From Thalassomonas sp. RHCl1 (GTDB taxonomy: Bacteria; Pseudomonadota; Gammaproteobacteria; Enterobacterales; Alteromonadaceae): a stretch of DNA of 64,000 nt. The position numbers were made by a program, and so were the translations under genes. The notes beneath the pieces were generated by a model, which worked only from the letters and a program-made list of their open reading frames with translations, did not search any database and was not told the DNA's origin. The stretch is from NCBI RefSeq assembly GCF_947387555.1, contig NZ_CANDNZ010000003.1, forward strand, positions 186,001 to 250,000, read 5' to 3'. Shown here one piece after another: positions 15,654-24,881 of the stretch (position 1 is its first letter; the number at the start of each line of letters is the position of its first letter).

Positions 15654-18620
15654 ATGATAATAATAAATACCCTAAGGAAACGATATATATCCCTATTGTT
15701 TTCCTTTATTACCATGCTAACAGTTATACAACCATGTTATGCAGCCCCTTCAACTCCCACCTTGGCTAGAAGTAGTTCTTGGGTTTATAGCGGAAGTCCC
15801 TATACGATCACTTGGGGGAATTCATCAAACCTAACATCTGAAGGGAAAATCCATCTGGATAGGAAAGTCACAGGCAGCAGTACCTGGACCAATGTTTTGC
15901 ATGCGACATCTGGCGGCAGCCAGACATTTAACGATCCGATAGGAACATATACTTATTTAACCTACGCCTGTATTCCTAACGGGGGCGGCTGTAGCAGTGC
16001 GATTTCAACCAAAGTCGAAGTTAGAGCAGTCCCTACTCCCGGTAAGCCGTCTTTATCTTCATCACCTTCATCTGTTACCTACGGAGAGAGTTATACAATC
16101 AGTTGGGGGAATGTTTCTGAGCTGATTAGCGGGGGAAAAATTCATCTGGACAGACGCTTGGAAGGCAGCAGTACCTGGACCAATGTCTTACACGCAACAT
16201 CCAGCGGCAGTCGTACCTTTAATGACCCTATAGGGAAGTATCATTACTTAGCCTATGCCTGCAATCCTAACGGGGGCGGTTGTAGCAGTTCAAATTCAGT
16301 CTCTGTGGTGGTAAATCCAGTTCCTACTCCCGGTATGCCGTCTATATCCTCATCACCTTCATCCGTAAATAACGGAGAGAGTTATACAATCAGTTGGGGC
16401 AATGCTTCTGATTTGATCTCCGGAGGGAAAATTCATCTGGACAGGCGTTTAGAAGGCAGCACTAGCTGGACGAATGTTTTACATGCAACATCCAGCGGTA
16501 GTCGTACCTTCAATGACCCGGTAGGGAAATATCATTACATTGCCTATGCCTGTAATCCGAACGGTGGCGACTGTAGCCGTTCGAATCCAACCTCCGTGGT
16601 GGTAAATGCCGTCCTTACTCCCGGTGCTGTGGCTTTATCTTCTTCATCGACATCGGTTAATAACGGAGCAAGTTATACAATCAATTGGGGAAGTGCGTCC
16701 AACCTTATTTCAGGAGGGGAAATCCACCTTGATAGGCGCTTAAACTCAGGCAGTACCTGGAGCAAGGTTTTAAAGACCACAACAAGTGGCAGTCAAACAT
16801 TTACAGATCCTATTGGAAAATATACCTACTCTGTTTATGCCTGTAATCCAGGTGATGCCGGCTGTGGTGATCCAAATTATGTCACCGTAGAAGTTGGTCC
16901 AAGCTTCACTGTTGCAGATAAACCCGGTGCGAGTCCGGGTACAAACCAATTAACCTGGGATGCCTTTGGTAATAATGTTTATTTACTAAAAGAATACATC
17001 AACAATACATTGGATAATCAATCTATTGTTGTCGGAGAATCAGGAAAAAATACGGTTAACCATAGTTTGGATTATCGTCTGAATCAATCGGGTTACTCAT
17101 ATGAGGTTTGCTCTGAAGATGTGTGCCTCAAGCCCAATTCATCGCCTGCTACATACCTTGAAACGGACATGGCATGTGTCTTCTTTGTCGGCAACTATGA
17201 TGAGCTTTCAAGTATAGTTTTAAGCTTGAACAATGAAGCCATCAGCGATTGTCGGGCATCTGAGCAAAAAACGGCTTCTGTTGTTATCACAAATGACATC
17301 AGTTTTACCGGTAGCACACTTGATATTACGGCTAAAGGCACAAGAATTTTAGCTGCGAGTTCTGATATTGAATTAACAAGCGCTAATAGATGCACATATA
17401 ACGGAAAGTCTCTGTTAACGGTAAATACAGATGATGTTGTTATTCATGGCTTAGAATTTGCCGGGCCGTATGAAAAAGCTATTAATGATTTCAGTAATAA
17501 CACTACATTACTGAAACCAGAGCTGAATGGTTGTTCCGCTGACACATCAAGTGCCATAAATATAAAAGGTAAGGATAACCTTGTTATTAATAATGACTTA
17601 CATCACTGGAGCAGAGCGATTAAGGTGATTAACTCTGTATCATCATTGCCGGATTATCATGCGATTATCAAGGGAAATTACATTCATGCAAATAACTTAG
17701 ACTTGTATGCGATGTATAGGAAAACGGTCAATGGTAATGTGATGTACGATCCCGGGCTAAAAATTCCGGGAAATGGTTCAGGTTCCGGTATGGGATACGG
17801 TATTGCTCCCGAAGCTGAAGGGGCTACGGTGTTAGCATTGCGTAATTATTTTGAAGATAATCGTCATGATATTGCTGGCGGGGGAAATTCACAACAATCA
17901 TATTTTGCCACTCACAACATTATTCACCAAACAGGATATGCTGCGACCACCAGTAAGAATTTCGATATGCATGGTAAAGGTGATGGTACGGTAGACACTG
18001 CAGGTAAGCAAATGACGGTGTCAAACAACATCTGGATGGATATGCTGGTCAGCAGAAGTTATGCCGGATTAGACATGCCTATTCAAATCAGGGGGAAATC
18101 TGATGGCAAGCACAGTACTAAAGTAGAAAATAATTATTTTCATAAACTGGTTGTCAATAGAAAGGAGCTAGGACTTTCCCCGGAAAACCGCAGAGACGGC
18201 ATTTTTCATGTACCTAAGAACGAAACATGGCAAATGTATACAGATCCGGAGCAAACTGTTTGTTATAAAGATAATTTTTCTTACTCCGAGCTAAGCGGAG
18301 CAATTGAAAAAGGAAAAGTAAGAGATGAGCAAAATATCACAGAGATAACGCAAGATAATGTCTGTGATGAAGCTAATGCCGCTGCCAGTTATATCACCAG
18401 TGGCGAATTAACTTTAGAGCTGGATGTAAACCAAGATAGAAGAATGGATAAAATCATCATTAATGAAAATGTCTCAAATATTAAAGATAGATATGAAATT
18501 CATTTTGACGGTGAAGCTCAAAAGAGTTTACCACTAGTGTGTTATGTTGAAGCTAACTATGATGTCGCCTATTTTTCCGGCAGTCTTTTGGATGAAGCAA
18601 GAAGTTCAGTTTGTTATTAA
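15654..18620 (+). CDS. Secreted four-repeat Ig-like/beta-helix protein (pectate-lyase-like fold)
   Basis: 988 residues with a signal peptide (cleavage after PCYA, residue 30). Residues 33-416 are four tandem copies of a 97-residue domain of Ig/Fn3 style (YTISWGN, GGKIHLDRRLEGS, TFNDPIGKYHY, YACNPNGGGC). A long, repetitive region from about 500 to 900, rich in Asn, Gly and hydrophobic turns, looks like a right-handed parallel beta-helix of polysaccharide lyases or hydrolases (NYFEDNRHDIAGGGNS). Near residue 925 is a D-x-N-x-D calcium-loop-like motif (DVNQDRRMD). The repeats probably bind carbohydrate or stack as a stalk. The exact enzyme activity cannot be told. Confidence 0.7.
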   Translation: MIIINTLRKRYISLLFSFITMLTVIQPCYAAPSTPTLARSSSWVYSGSPYTITWGNSSNLTSEGKIHLDRKVTGSSTWTNVLHATSGGSQTFNDPIGTYTYLTYACIPNGGGCSSAISTKVEVRAVPTPGKPSLSSSPSSVTYGESYTISWGNVSELISGGKIHLDRRLEGSSTWTNVLHATSSGSRTFNDPIGKYHYLAYACNPNGGGCSSSNSVSVVVNPVPTPGMPSISSSPSSVNNGESYTISWGNASDLISGGKIHLDRRLEGSTSWTNVLHATSSGSRTFNDPVGKYHYIAYACNPNGGDCSRSNPTSVVVNAVLTPGAVALSSSSTSVNNGASYTINWGSASNLISGGEIHLDRRLNSGSTWSKVLKTTTSGSQTFTDPIGKYTYSVYACNPGDAGCGDPNYVTVEVGPSFTVADKPGASPGTNQLTWDAFGNNVYLLKEYINNTLDNQSIVVGESGKNTVNHSLDYRLNQSGYSYEVCSEDVCLKPNSSPATYLETDMACVFFVGNYDELSSIVLSLNNEAISDCRASEQKTASVVITNDISFTGSTLDITAKGTRILAASSDIELTSANRCTYNGKSLLTVNTDDVVIHGLEFAGPYEKAINDFSNNTTLLKPELNGCSADTSSAINIKGKDNLVINNDLHHWSRAIKVINSVSSLPDYHAIIKGNYIHANNLDLYAMYRKTVNGNVMYDPGLKIPGNGSGSGMGYGIAPEAEGATVLALRNYFEDNRHDIAGGGNSQQSYFATHNIIHQTGYAATTSKNFDMHGKGDGTVDTAGKQMTVSNNIWMDMLVSRSYAGLDMPIQIRGKSDGKHSTKVENNYFHKLVVNRKELGLSPENRRDGIFHVPKNETWQMYTDPEQTVCYKDNFSYSELSGAIEKGKVRDEQNITEITQDNVCDEANAAASYITSGELTLELDVNQDRRMDKIIINENVSNIKDRYEIHFDGEAQKSLPLVCYVEANYDVAYFSGSLLDEARSSVCY
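15750..16901 (+). repeat. Four in-frame 291-bp tandem repeats
   Basis: The repeated domain has a 97-codon period. Copies 2 and 3 are most alike at both protein and DNA level (shared GGAGAGAGTTATACAATCAG). Copies 1 and 4 are more diverged, suggesting the array grew by duplication of the middle unit. Confidence 0.85.
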
Positions 18621-18980
18621 TTAAATAAAGGTAAACCTTATCCCTGGGGGAAGAAAATGAACCACCAGGGATAACACTAACAACATTTTTCCTGCTCCGG
18701 GATAAAAATACCAAGAGCTGATATTGGTGGCAGTGGCAAACGTTGTTTTTTATTATCTTAATAAAGCTTACATATCGCTGATTATATTGCCCTACCGTTT
18801 GACAGACAGAAAAGTTCATAAGTTGTTTGCAGAGCTGATAAATATGCTGATGGCCAGAGTATTATTAGACTGGTTAAACCGTTATCTGGGAACAGAGCGG
18901 TTTAAGCGCTGCTTATATACTGAATGTTAGCCGATAATGTCGCGCTCATTATCGGCGAATGTCACTAAAAATAGCTCCGA
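18621..18980. other. Intergenic region with two hairpins
   Basis: TTATCCCTGG/CCAGGGATAA (18638-18674) and GCCGATAATG/CATTATCGGC (18930-18956) are perfect 10-bp inverted repeats, one after each converging gene. Both lack a good T-run. A 68-codon plus frame between them (18724-18930) has no ribosome site and is not called. Confidence 0.5.
18930..18956. terminator. Hairpin downstream of the fasciclin gene
   Basis: A perfect 10-bp stem with a 7-base loop, 25 bases past the fasciclin stop on the minus strand. No T-run follows, so it may be a bidirectional or weak terminator. Confidence 0.45.
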
Positions 18981-19502
18981 TTAAAACTGGGGAAGCAGCA
19001 CACTGTCAATAATCCATACGATGCCGTTGCTGGTCTTGACGCCCTGGCAGTTCACTTCGGACTGATTAACATGTGGCGCGCCGTTTTGACGGTTTAAAAA
19101 TACTTTTTGTTCGGCTAATGTCGATACCTTTTTAGTAAAGTATGAGCGGCGGGCATCTATTTTGCGGTCTACTACATGATAGAGTAAAACGCTGGTCAAC
19201 AGGTCCGTGTCATCTAAAAGAGCTTGCAATATCGGGGCTGGTACATTGTTAAAGGCTTCGTTAGTTGGCGCAAATACGGTAAGGTTGCCATCGCCATTTA
19301 CGGCGTCAACCAATCCTGCTGCAGTAAGTGCCGTTACTAAAGTACTTAATGCCGGGGTGGCAATTGCCGCTTCGGCAATTGTGCCGTCAAATTCTACTGC
19401 CTGGATTTTTAAACATTGAAACTTGCCTTTATTCCAACTGGCTTGCGCAGTTGCACTTAAGATAATCGCAAACATCAAAAAAGTGGTATAAAAATATTTC
19501 AT
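18981..19502 (-). CDS. Secreted fasciclin-domain protein
   Basis: 173 residues from ATG at 19502, directly after GGAGGTCAAA; the frame stays open further upstream but this site decides the start. Residues 1-21 form a signal peptide (cleavage after ATAQA). The single FAS1 domain shows both conserved boxes: H1 LTVFAPTNEAF and H2 GIVWIIDSVLLP, with the YH dyad in LLYHVVD. FAS1 domains mediate adhesion at the cell surface. Two cysteines (in FQCLKI and VNCQGV) could form a disulfide. Confidence 0.9.
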   Translation of the reverse strand: MKYFYTTFLMFAIILSATAQASWNKGKFQCLKIQAVEFDGTIAEAAIATPALSTLVTALTAAGLVDAVNGDGNLTVFAPTNEAFNNVPAPILQALLDDTDLLTSVLLYHVVDRKIDARRSYFTKKVSTLAEQKVFLNRQNGAPHVNQSEVNCQGVKTSNGIVWIIDSVLLPQF

Positions 19503-19715
19503 TTTGACCTCCAAAATAACATTTAAAACAGCACTGCTTGTTAACTTCACACGAGACCTGTTAGTGCAAACTACAGCATGATGTCTGCTCTGCTCTCTAA
19601 TACGAGCTTTGTGTAAAAAAAGATCAATATTTTGGGACGGGATTGGTATTACCTGGCAGGTGTGATTAATAGGAGTCAGTCACATCTGACAGTCGTATAT
19701 GTGCCAATAGCAGAC

Positions 19716-20666
19716 TTAACAGTAATGCCCATACATGTTATCAAAATCAGGTATTCTGGTTTCCCATATAGGTATCTTTTCACCAACCACCTCTTTGAGG
19801 GTTTGTATGAACAGTGTAGTTTTCAATGGAGCGTTTCGATGAGGATAGACAGCGTAAAATGTACCATAGTCAGCTAAATTAATATGCGTCATTATAGGTA
19901 CGAGCTTACCGTCCATTATTTCGTTTTCGATCATTTGAGCAGTGGTAACAGTAAGCATGTTTCCTGCAAGTGCCGTATTAATAAGCATTTCAACTTCGTT
20001 AACTTTATAGCCGGGTGTTAACTGAAAATATGCCTCATTCCCTGAATTATCTAAATACTTGAATCTGTCAATAACCAGCCCCTGGGTAGAATAAACAACG
20101 GCAGGCATGCTTTCCAATTTAGGGATAGTTTTAGGAAGTCCATGCTTTCTGATAAATTCAGGCGCAGCGACAATCAACAACCTGTTTCTAGCTATCTGTT
20201 TAGAAATAAGATTTGATTCTTTCGGCTCTCCAATACGAAACCCTATATCAAAACCTTCACCTACTATATCGACCAACCTGTCTTCAAGCAGCAACTCCAC
20301 TTTAACATCTGGGTATAGAGCCTGAAACTTTAGTATTGCCTGTTGTACATATTGGCGACCAAACAATGTTGAGCTGGAAATTTTTAGCTCTCCCCTTGGC
20401 TCACTATGATAATTTTCAGCTAAACGCTTTGAATTATTTAGTAAGTCTCTCAATTGTCTTGCTTGGCTAACCATTTCACTGCCTGCAGCAGTTAGCGATA
20501 ATGAACGTGTTGTTCTGTTTAATAGCTGAACCCCTAGCTCATCTTCAAGCTTTACTATTTGCTTAGAAATGGCAGACCTGTTGACATTCCTGTGTTCCGA
20601 TACTTTAGCAAAACTCCCTAACTCAGAGACCTCTAGTAATAACAGTAGCCGACTAGCGAGATCCAT
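19716..20666 (-). CDS. LysR-family transcriptional regulator
   Basis: 316 residues from ATG at 20666, which has AGGTGG 4 bases upstream; an in-frame ATG at 20708 is an alternative. The N-terminal winged helix (ELGSFAKVSEHRNVNRSAIS, then KLEDELGVQLLNRTTRSLSLT) is typical of the CrgA-like LysR group. The C-terminal part is a periplasmic-binding-type effector domain (GFDIGFRIGEP). It is divergent from the crotonase gene, with 140 bases between, so it likely controls that gene. The effector is unknown. Confidence 0.9.
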   Translation of the reverse strand: MDLASRLLLLLEVSELGSFAKVSEHRNVNRSAISKQIVKLEDELGVQLLNRTTRSLSLTAAGSEMVSQARQLRDLLNNSKRLAENYHSEPRGELKISSSTLFGRQYVQQAILKFQALYPDVKVELLLEDRLVDIVGEGFDIGFRIGEPKESNLISKQIARNRLLIVAAPEFIRKHGLPKTIPKLESMPAVVYSTQGLVIDRFKYLDNSGNEAYFQLTPGYKVNEVEMLINTALAGNMLTVTTAQMIENEIMDGKLVPIMTHINLADYGTFYAVYPHRNAPLKTTLFIQTLKEVVGEKIPIWETRIPDFDNMYGHYC

Positions 20667-20809
20667 AAAACCACCTATTGATTCCAACTTGGCAACATTA
20701 TAATTCATTTTTGTCTGTTTTTAGATGCCAAAAATCACAGTAAATTAGCCTCACAAACGTAGCGTGACCAATACCGAGTTACGCATGCTAAAGCAAAGAG
20801 GGCATGGCT

Positions 20810-21622
20810 ATGAACAAACTAACCATCACAAAGGAAGCAGGCATTGCGACAGTTTTAATTAAAAACCCACCTGTAAATATTCTAACGATTGATCTAATTA
20901 ACGAGTTGAACCAGTTTATCTTGTCGCTAAAAGATGACCGAGAAATAAAAGCCGTTGTATTCAAGTCATTTCACGACGCATTTTTTATTGCCCATCTGGA
21001 CCTTAACGTTATAAATGGAACTCAGGGAGGACAAGCAGCATCAATAGAATTTAATCACATGATTGCAAACATTAAAGCCATGAAACAGCTTTCAATTGCA
21101 ATTGTTGACGGTGTTGCCCGTGGCGGTGGTAACGAATTTGTTATGGCATGTGATTTGGCTTATGGCACTGAGAACTCTGCGTTCGCTCAACCAGAGCTAT
21201 ATGTCAATATCCCTACCGGCGGTCAAGGTGCGGTACAATTTGCCCGTCGCTTAGGTAAAGGGAAAGCTCTACAAGCTTTATTAACAGGAGCAGACTTTAC
21301 GCCTCAACAAGCCGAGCAATTAAACATCATCACTCAATATGTCCCTAAAAATGAGGTGAATGAGTTTTTGGAACACTTGTTATCGATTGTTAGCGGTTGG
21401 GAAGTACGTGACATCGTTATGTACAAAGAAATCATTGCTGCTTCTATCATAGACGAAGATGCCGGCACAGAAATAGAATTGAGGTACTTCCTGGAACGAG
21501 CCAAAGAAGATAAAACACAAGCTATCATCGCAGCATTTTTAAAGCATGGCGGTCAAACTGAACGCGAAGCAAAAGATATTCAAGGAATTTTTGTAGATAC
21601 GGCAGAAGAGCTATCGAAATAA
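20810..21622 (+). CDS. Enoyl-CoA hydratase/isomerase (crotonase) family protein
   Basis: 270 residues from ATG at 20810, 7 bases after AGAGGG; the ATG at 20804 is too close to that site. Crotonase landmarks: IKNPPVNIL near the start, oxyanion-hole region RGGGNEF, and both catalytic-type glutamates, Glu109 (GGGNE) and Glu129 (FAQPEL). A usual FxAGADL box is replaced by FFIAHLDL. The family handles acyl-CoA substrates. The substrate here is not predictable. LysR regulation from the divergent gene is likely. Confidence 0.8.
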   Translation: MNKLTITKEAGIATVLIKNPPVNILTIDLINELNQFILSLKDDREIKAVVFKSFHDAFFIAHLDLNVINGTQGGQAASIEFNHMIANIKAMKQLSIAIVDGVARGGGNEFVMACDLAYGTENSAFAQPELYVNIPTGGQGAVQFARRLGKGKALQALLTGADFTPQQAEQLNIITQYVPKNEVNEFLEHLLSIVSGWEVRDIVMYKEIIAASIIDEDAGTEIELRYFLERAKEDKTQAIIAAFLKHGGQTEREAKDIQGIFVDTAEELSK

Positions 21623-21690
21623 GAGTAGTAATGGAAGTTGTGATAATTGACCGGAAGCAGTTGTCACAACTCCTACATATAATTCCAACG

Positions 21691-21698
21691 TTTTTATT
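21691..21698. repeat. Target site duplication, left copy
   Basis: TTTTTATT directly precedes the left inverted repeat of the IS and matches 23012-23019 exactly. Eight bases is the usual length for IS256-family insertions. Confidence 0.9.
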
Positions 21699-23011
21699 GA
21701 GACTGTAAATAATTTTGTGTAACTGCCTATCACACGATACTCTAACCAGAGTTTAAGGATAGGCAGACTATGAATAAAAAAGAACTAGAGGCATTTGCCA
21801 AGGAAGCAGCCAAAAGCATTCGTTCTGAAAAAGACTTAACTGATTTTAGAAAGATGCTCACCAAAGTAACCGTTGAAGCTGCGCTAAATGCTGAGCTTGA
21901 AGAGCACTTGGGTTATGCCCGGCATGAGCAGTCCCATTCAAAGAATAGCCGTAATGGTTATTCTTCCAAGACCGTCAGAACCGAAGACGGCCACGTAGAA
22001 CTTGAAACGCCCCGAGACCGGCAAGGTAGTTTTGAGCCTAAGCTCGTTAAAAAAAGCCAGACTCGCCTGACCATGATGGATGATAAAATCCTTCACCTTT
22101 ATGCCAAGGGCATGACCACCCGAGAAATTGTTGAAACCTTCAAGGAAATGTACGATGCCGATGTCTCGCCAACACTCATTTCCCGTGTCACTGATGCCGT
22201 CATTGAACAGGTCGTTGAATGGCAATCCCGGCCACTTGATGCGGTTTACCCGATTGTTTACTTGGACTGCATTGTCGTTAAAATCAGGCAAGATAAACGT
22301 GTCATCAACAAAGCTATTTACCTGGCGCTAGGCGTCAACCTTGAAGGCCGTAAAGAGCTGCTGGGCATGTGGCTCTCTGAAAATGAAGGGGCTAAGTTCT
22401 GGCTTAGCGTCTTAACTGAAATACAAAATCGTGGCGTTAAAGATATTTTAATTGCCTGTGTTGACGGTCTTAAAGGCTTCCCTGATGCGATTAATACAGT
22501 GTACCCGCAAGCTCAAATTCAGCTCTGTATTGTGCATATGGTGCGTAACTCGATGAAATATGTGCCTTGGAAAGACTACAGGACAGTAACGACTGATTTA
22601 AAGAAAATATACCAGTCAGTGACCGAAGAAGAAGCCTTGCTGGAGCTGGAATTGTTTAGCGAAAAGTGGGATGAGAAATATCCCCAAATCAGTCGCTCCT
22701 GGCGTGCTCACTGGGCAAACCTGAATGCACTCTTTAAATATCCCGAGGACATCAGAAAAGCCATTTATACCACGAATGCGATTGAATCATTGAACAGTGT
22801 GATCCGTAAAGCCATCAATAAACGTAAGCTGTTTCCCACCGATGATTCAGCGAAAAAGGTTGTTTACCTGGCAATACGGGAGGCTTCAAAAAAATGGACC
22901 ATGCCCATAAGAAATTGGAAAACGGCCTTAAATCGATTTATGATCGAGTTCGAAGACCGTTTAAAAGACTATATATAAAACTGGCAGTTACACAAAATAC
23001 GAGACAGTCTC
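21699..23011 (+). mobile_element. Complete IS256-family insertion sequence (1313 bp)
   Basis: Terminal inverted repeats of 29 bases lie at 21699-21727 and 22983-23011. They start GAGACTGT and end TTTTGTGTAACTGCC, with four central mismatches. One intact transposase gene fills the element. Perfect 8-bp direct repeats flank it, so the insertion is recent and unrearranged. It sits between the crotonase gene and the 23051-23827 gene and interrupts no visible gene. Confidence 0.95.
21770..22978 (+). CDS. IS256-family (Mutator-like) DDE transposase
   Basis: 402 residues, full family length. N-terminal DNA-binding region has RNGYSSKTVRT and ETPRDRQGSFEPKLV. The DDE core shows YLDCIVVKIR (first Asp), CVDGLKGFPDAI (second Asp) and TTNAIESLN (catalytic Glu). 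The conserved C-x2-H (LCIVHMVRNS) is present. No frameshift or stop is seen, so the enzyme should be active. Confidence 0.95.
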   Translation: MNKKELEAFAKEAAKSIRSEKDLTDFRKMLTKVTVEAALNAELEEHLGYARHEQSHSKNSRNGYSSKTVRTEDGHVELETPRDRQGSFEPKLVKKSQTRLTMMDDKILHLYAKGMTTREIVETFKEMYDADVSPTLISRVTDAVIEQVVEWQSRPLDAVYPIVYLDCIVVKIRQDKRVINKAIYLALGVNLEGRKELLGMWLSENEGAKFWLSVLTEIQNRGVKDILIACVDGLKGFPDAINTVYPQAQIQLCIVHMVRNSMKYVPWKDYRTVTTDLKKIYQSVTEEEALLELELFSEKWDEKYPQISRSWRAHWANLNALFKYPEDIRKAIYTTNAIESLNSVIRKAINKRKLFPTDDSAKKVVYLAIREASKKWTMPIRNWKTALNRFMIEFEDRLKDYI

Positions 23012-23019
23012 TTTTTATT
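23012..23019. repeat. Target site duplication, right copy
   Basis: TTTTTATT immediately follows the right inverted repeat and matches the left copy exactly. Confidence 0.9.
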
Positions 23020-23050
23020 TTTCGCTGTTGAGCAATTTTAATTGTTATTA

Positions 23051-23827
23051 TCAAGATCCTGATATTATTTGTGTTAAGTTTTTGAATGATGCCATTACCC
23101 CATTGGCATTAACATTCCTATCAAGCTGAATGGTGTAGGCTTTTTCATTGTCGGCCCATGTCAGAGATGTTTCTGCACGTCCTGTTTCATCTTCCATCAC
23201 GATTAAAATACCCGGATTACCGTTAACATCAAAGTTCACCGCATCCTTATCCATCAGTAAGCCGTTATCTCCGGTAAAGGCCATAATTTCTATGATGACA
23301 TTACCCAGCTCCTTACTTTTAACTATCCTGGTTAATTGATCCCAGCCTTTATCAGGAATAAAGTTACCGCCGACGGATGAGTGCAACAAATCAAACTTGC
23401 TTGTAAGTGCTATATCTAAATTAACCGTATCACCGGCAAATAACATTGAGAATTTTTCGAGATCAGCTTTAGATTGCCCGGCAAGTATCTGGCGTTTAAA
23501 GCTGCGCTGGAATTCTTGGTCGCCATCTTTATAGCGGCGGATAACATTATCGAATACACGAATCTGTGAAGAATGAACCCGAGTAAAACCATACTCCCTG
23601 GTTGCTCTTGCCCGAGTAAGATACTCATTACTTTGGCTTAACTTGCTTGGGTTTTTAGCAAAGGAATATACCACTAAATCTTTTGGCTCAAGTTGTGGGT
23701 TATTCACTTGTTCTTCGATAAAGGGGTTGCTGTCGCCTATGATCTCGTTAGCAAAAGTATAAGTTTGTAAAATAAATGCAGAAGCACAAATACCGGCTAA
23801 AACGGTAAAGTTAAATTTTTTCATCAT
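23051..23827 (-). CDS. Exported hypothetical protein
   Basis: 258 residues from ATG at 23827 (after AAGGGGAAAT; a second ATG follows directly). Residues 1-26 are a signal peptide with cleavage near FANE. The mature protein is mixed alpha/beta and without cysteines. The central part mentions LFAGDTVNLDIALTSKFDLL and the C-terminus a strand-rich VNFDVNGNPGILIVMED. I recognise no family. It stands alone, with the IS just beyond its stop codon. Confidence 0.6.
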   Translation of the reverse strand: MMKKFNFTVLAGICASAFILQTYTFANEIIGDSNPFIEEQVNNPQLEPKDLVVYSFAKNPSKLSQSNEYLTRARATREYGFTRVHSSQIRVFDNVIRRYKDGDQEFQRSFKRQILAGQSKADLEKFSMLFAGDTVNLDIALTSKFDLLHSSVGGNFIPDKGWDQLTRIVKSKELGNVIIEIMAFTGDNGLLMDKDAVNFDVNGNPGILIVMEDETGRAETSLTWADNEKAYTIQLDRNVNANGVMASFKNLTQIISGS

Positions 23828-24009
23828 ATTTCCCCTTACCATTTATTTAAATTACAAGTAGTAGCAACAGAGTGCTTAAAAAAGAACAAACCTTATGTGC
23901 GCCCTCATGGAACTAATGTCTATTTCTATAACAGCAGCATCTCAACAGCTCTTTTTAAAATCTGCTGATCTTGTTCATATATAAGATAATCCCGTGTATG
24001 TAGAAATAT

Positions 24010-24774
24010 TTACCACTGTTTTGATAACTTTCGCTTCTCTACCCTGACCTCGGCGGCATCCTCGAGCGAGCTGAGTAAATCCAGGCCAAACCTGCTTTCT
24101 ACCTCATCAACGGAGCTCAGATATTTATTGAGCTGGGCGGTTTTTAAGTTTTTATGCGGGATAATAAAGGCGATTGCTTCCTCAACCGCCGGATCATAGA
24201 TCACTTTCCAGTATTCATCAGGCACAGGTACATTATTACCAATATGCTTTGGCCGCGCAGAATAACCGGGCCCGGCTAATACCACTACCCTGCCCCTGGC
24301 GTTTGCCCATTTACGTTCGCGATTTTCCAGGCCTTTCCAAATGGCTCGGTTATGCCCGGGCAGTTGCGGCGTCATATTTGACATCAGAAAGGTTTCACTG
24401 TTTGCCCGCCGGGTACGGTCTATCGATTCGCTGTTGGCAAGATGGCCTTTGGAATAGACTGGTTCTTCGTAGTCTTCCGGTGTGGTGCGGTAAGCTGGCG
24501 GAATATCTTCATCAAGCCTGAAATCATTTCGCCTGGGCACGCCCGGTGATGTTTCTTTATCAAGCACATAAGACACCCATTCAGCCGACTTAAGCTGATT
24601 GTTATATCCCAGGGCGTAACCTTCGCGACAAAGCACTTCATCGCTTTGTTTTGGGGTGCCGTATTTAAGGTGTGAGCATTGTTCGGTGGTTGATGATGCT
24701 GAGTGCGCTATCGTGTCGCCGCAGCCGGAAACTATCAGGCCAAGCGCTGCGGCCAATAAAACTGGATACTTCAA
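24010..24774 (-). CDS. DNA/RNA non-specific endonuclease, lipoprotein
   Basis: 254 residues. Residues 1-18 are a lipoprotein signal with lipobox IVSGC (Cys18). The NUC domain has the active-site box YSKGHLA (His111; the usual DRGH reads SKGH), FLMSNMTPQ (Asn133) and HNRAIWKGLEN (Asn142, the likely metal ligand). These nucleases cut single- and double-stranded DNA and RNA with a metal ion. As a lipoprotein it would act at the cell envelope, likely for nucleic acid scavenging or defence. The start is TTG, with AGGT about 11 bases upstream. Confidence 0.85.
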   Translation of the reverse strand: MKYPVLLAAALGLIVSGCGDTIAHSASSTTEQCSHLKYGTPKQSDEVLCREGYALGYNNQLKSAEWVSYVLDKETSPGVPRRNDFRLDEDIPPAYRTTPEDYEEPVYSKGHLANSESIDRTRRANSETFLMSNMTPQLPGHNRAIWKGLENRERKWANARGRVVVLAGPGYSARPKHIGNNVPVPDEYWKVIYDPAVEEAIAFIIPHKNLKTAQLNKYLSSVDEVESRFGLDLLSSLEDAAEVRVEKRKLSKQW

Positions 24775-24881
24775 AAATATGTTACCTAAAAGAAACTTTT
24801 AGGTGAATTTACATGAATAATATTGAATAGTTAAGGTTTTTTTCTGTCGGTGATACGGGGATGGATATTAAAAAGGCCTTA

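Noticed and set aside
18724-18930. 68-codon plus frame between two hairpins
   Set aside because: GTG/TTG-type start without a ribosome site; composition not convincing.
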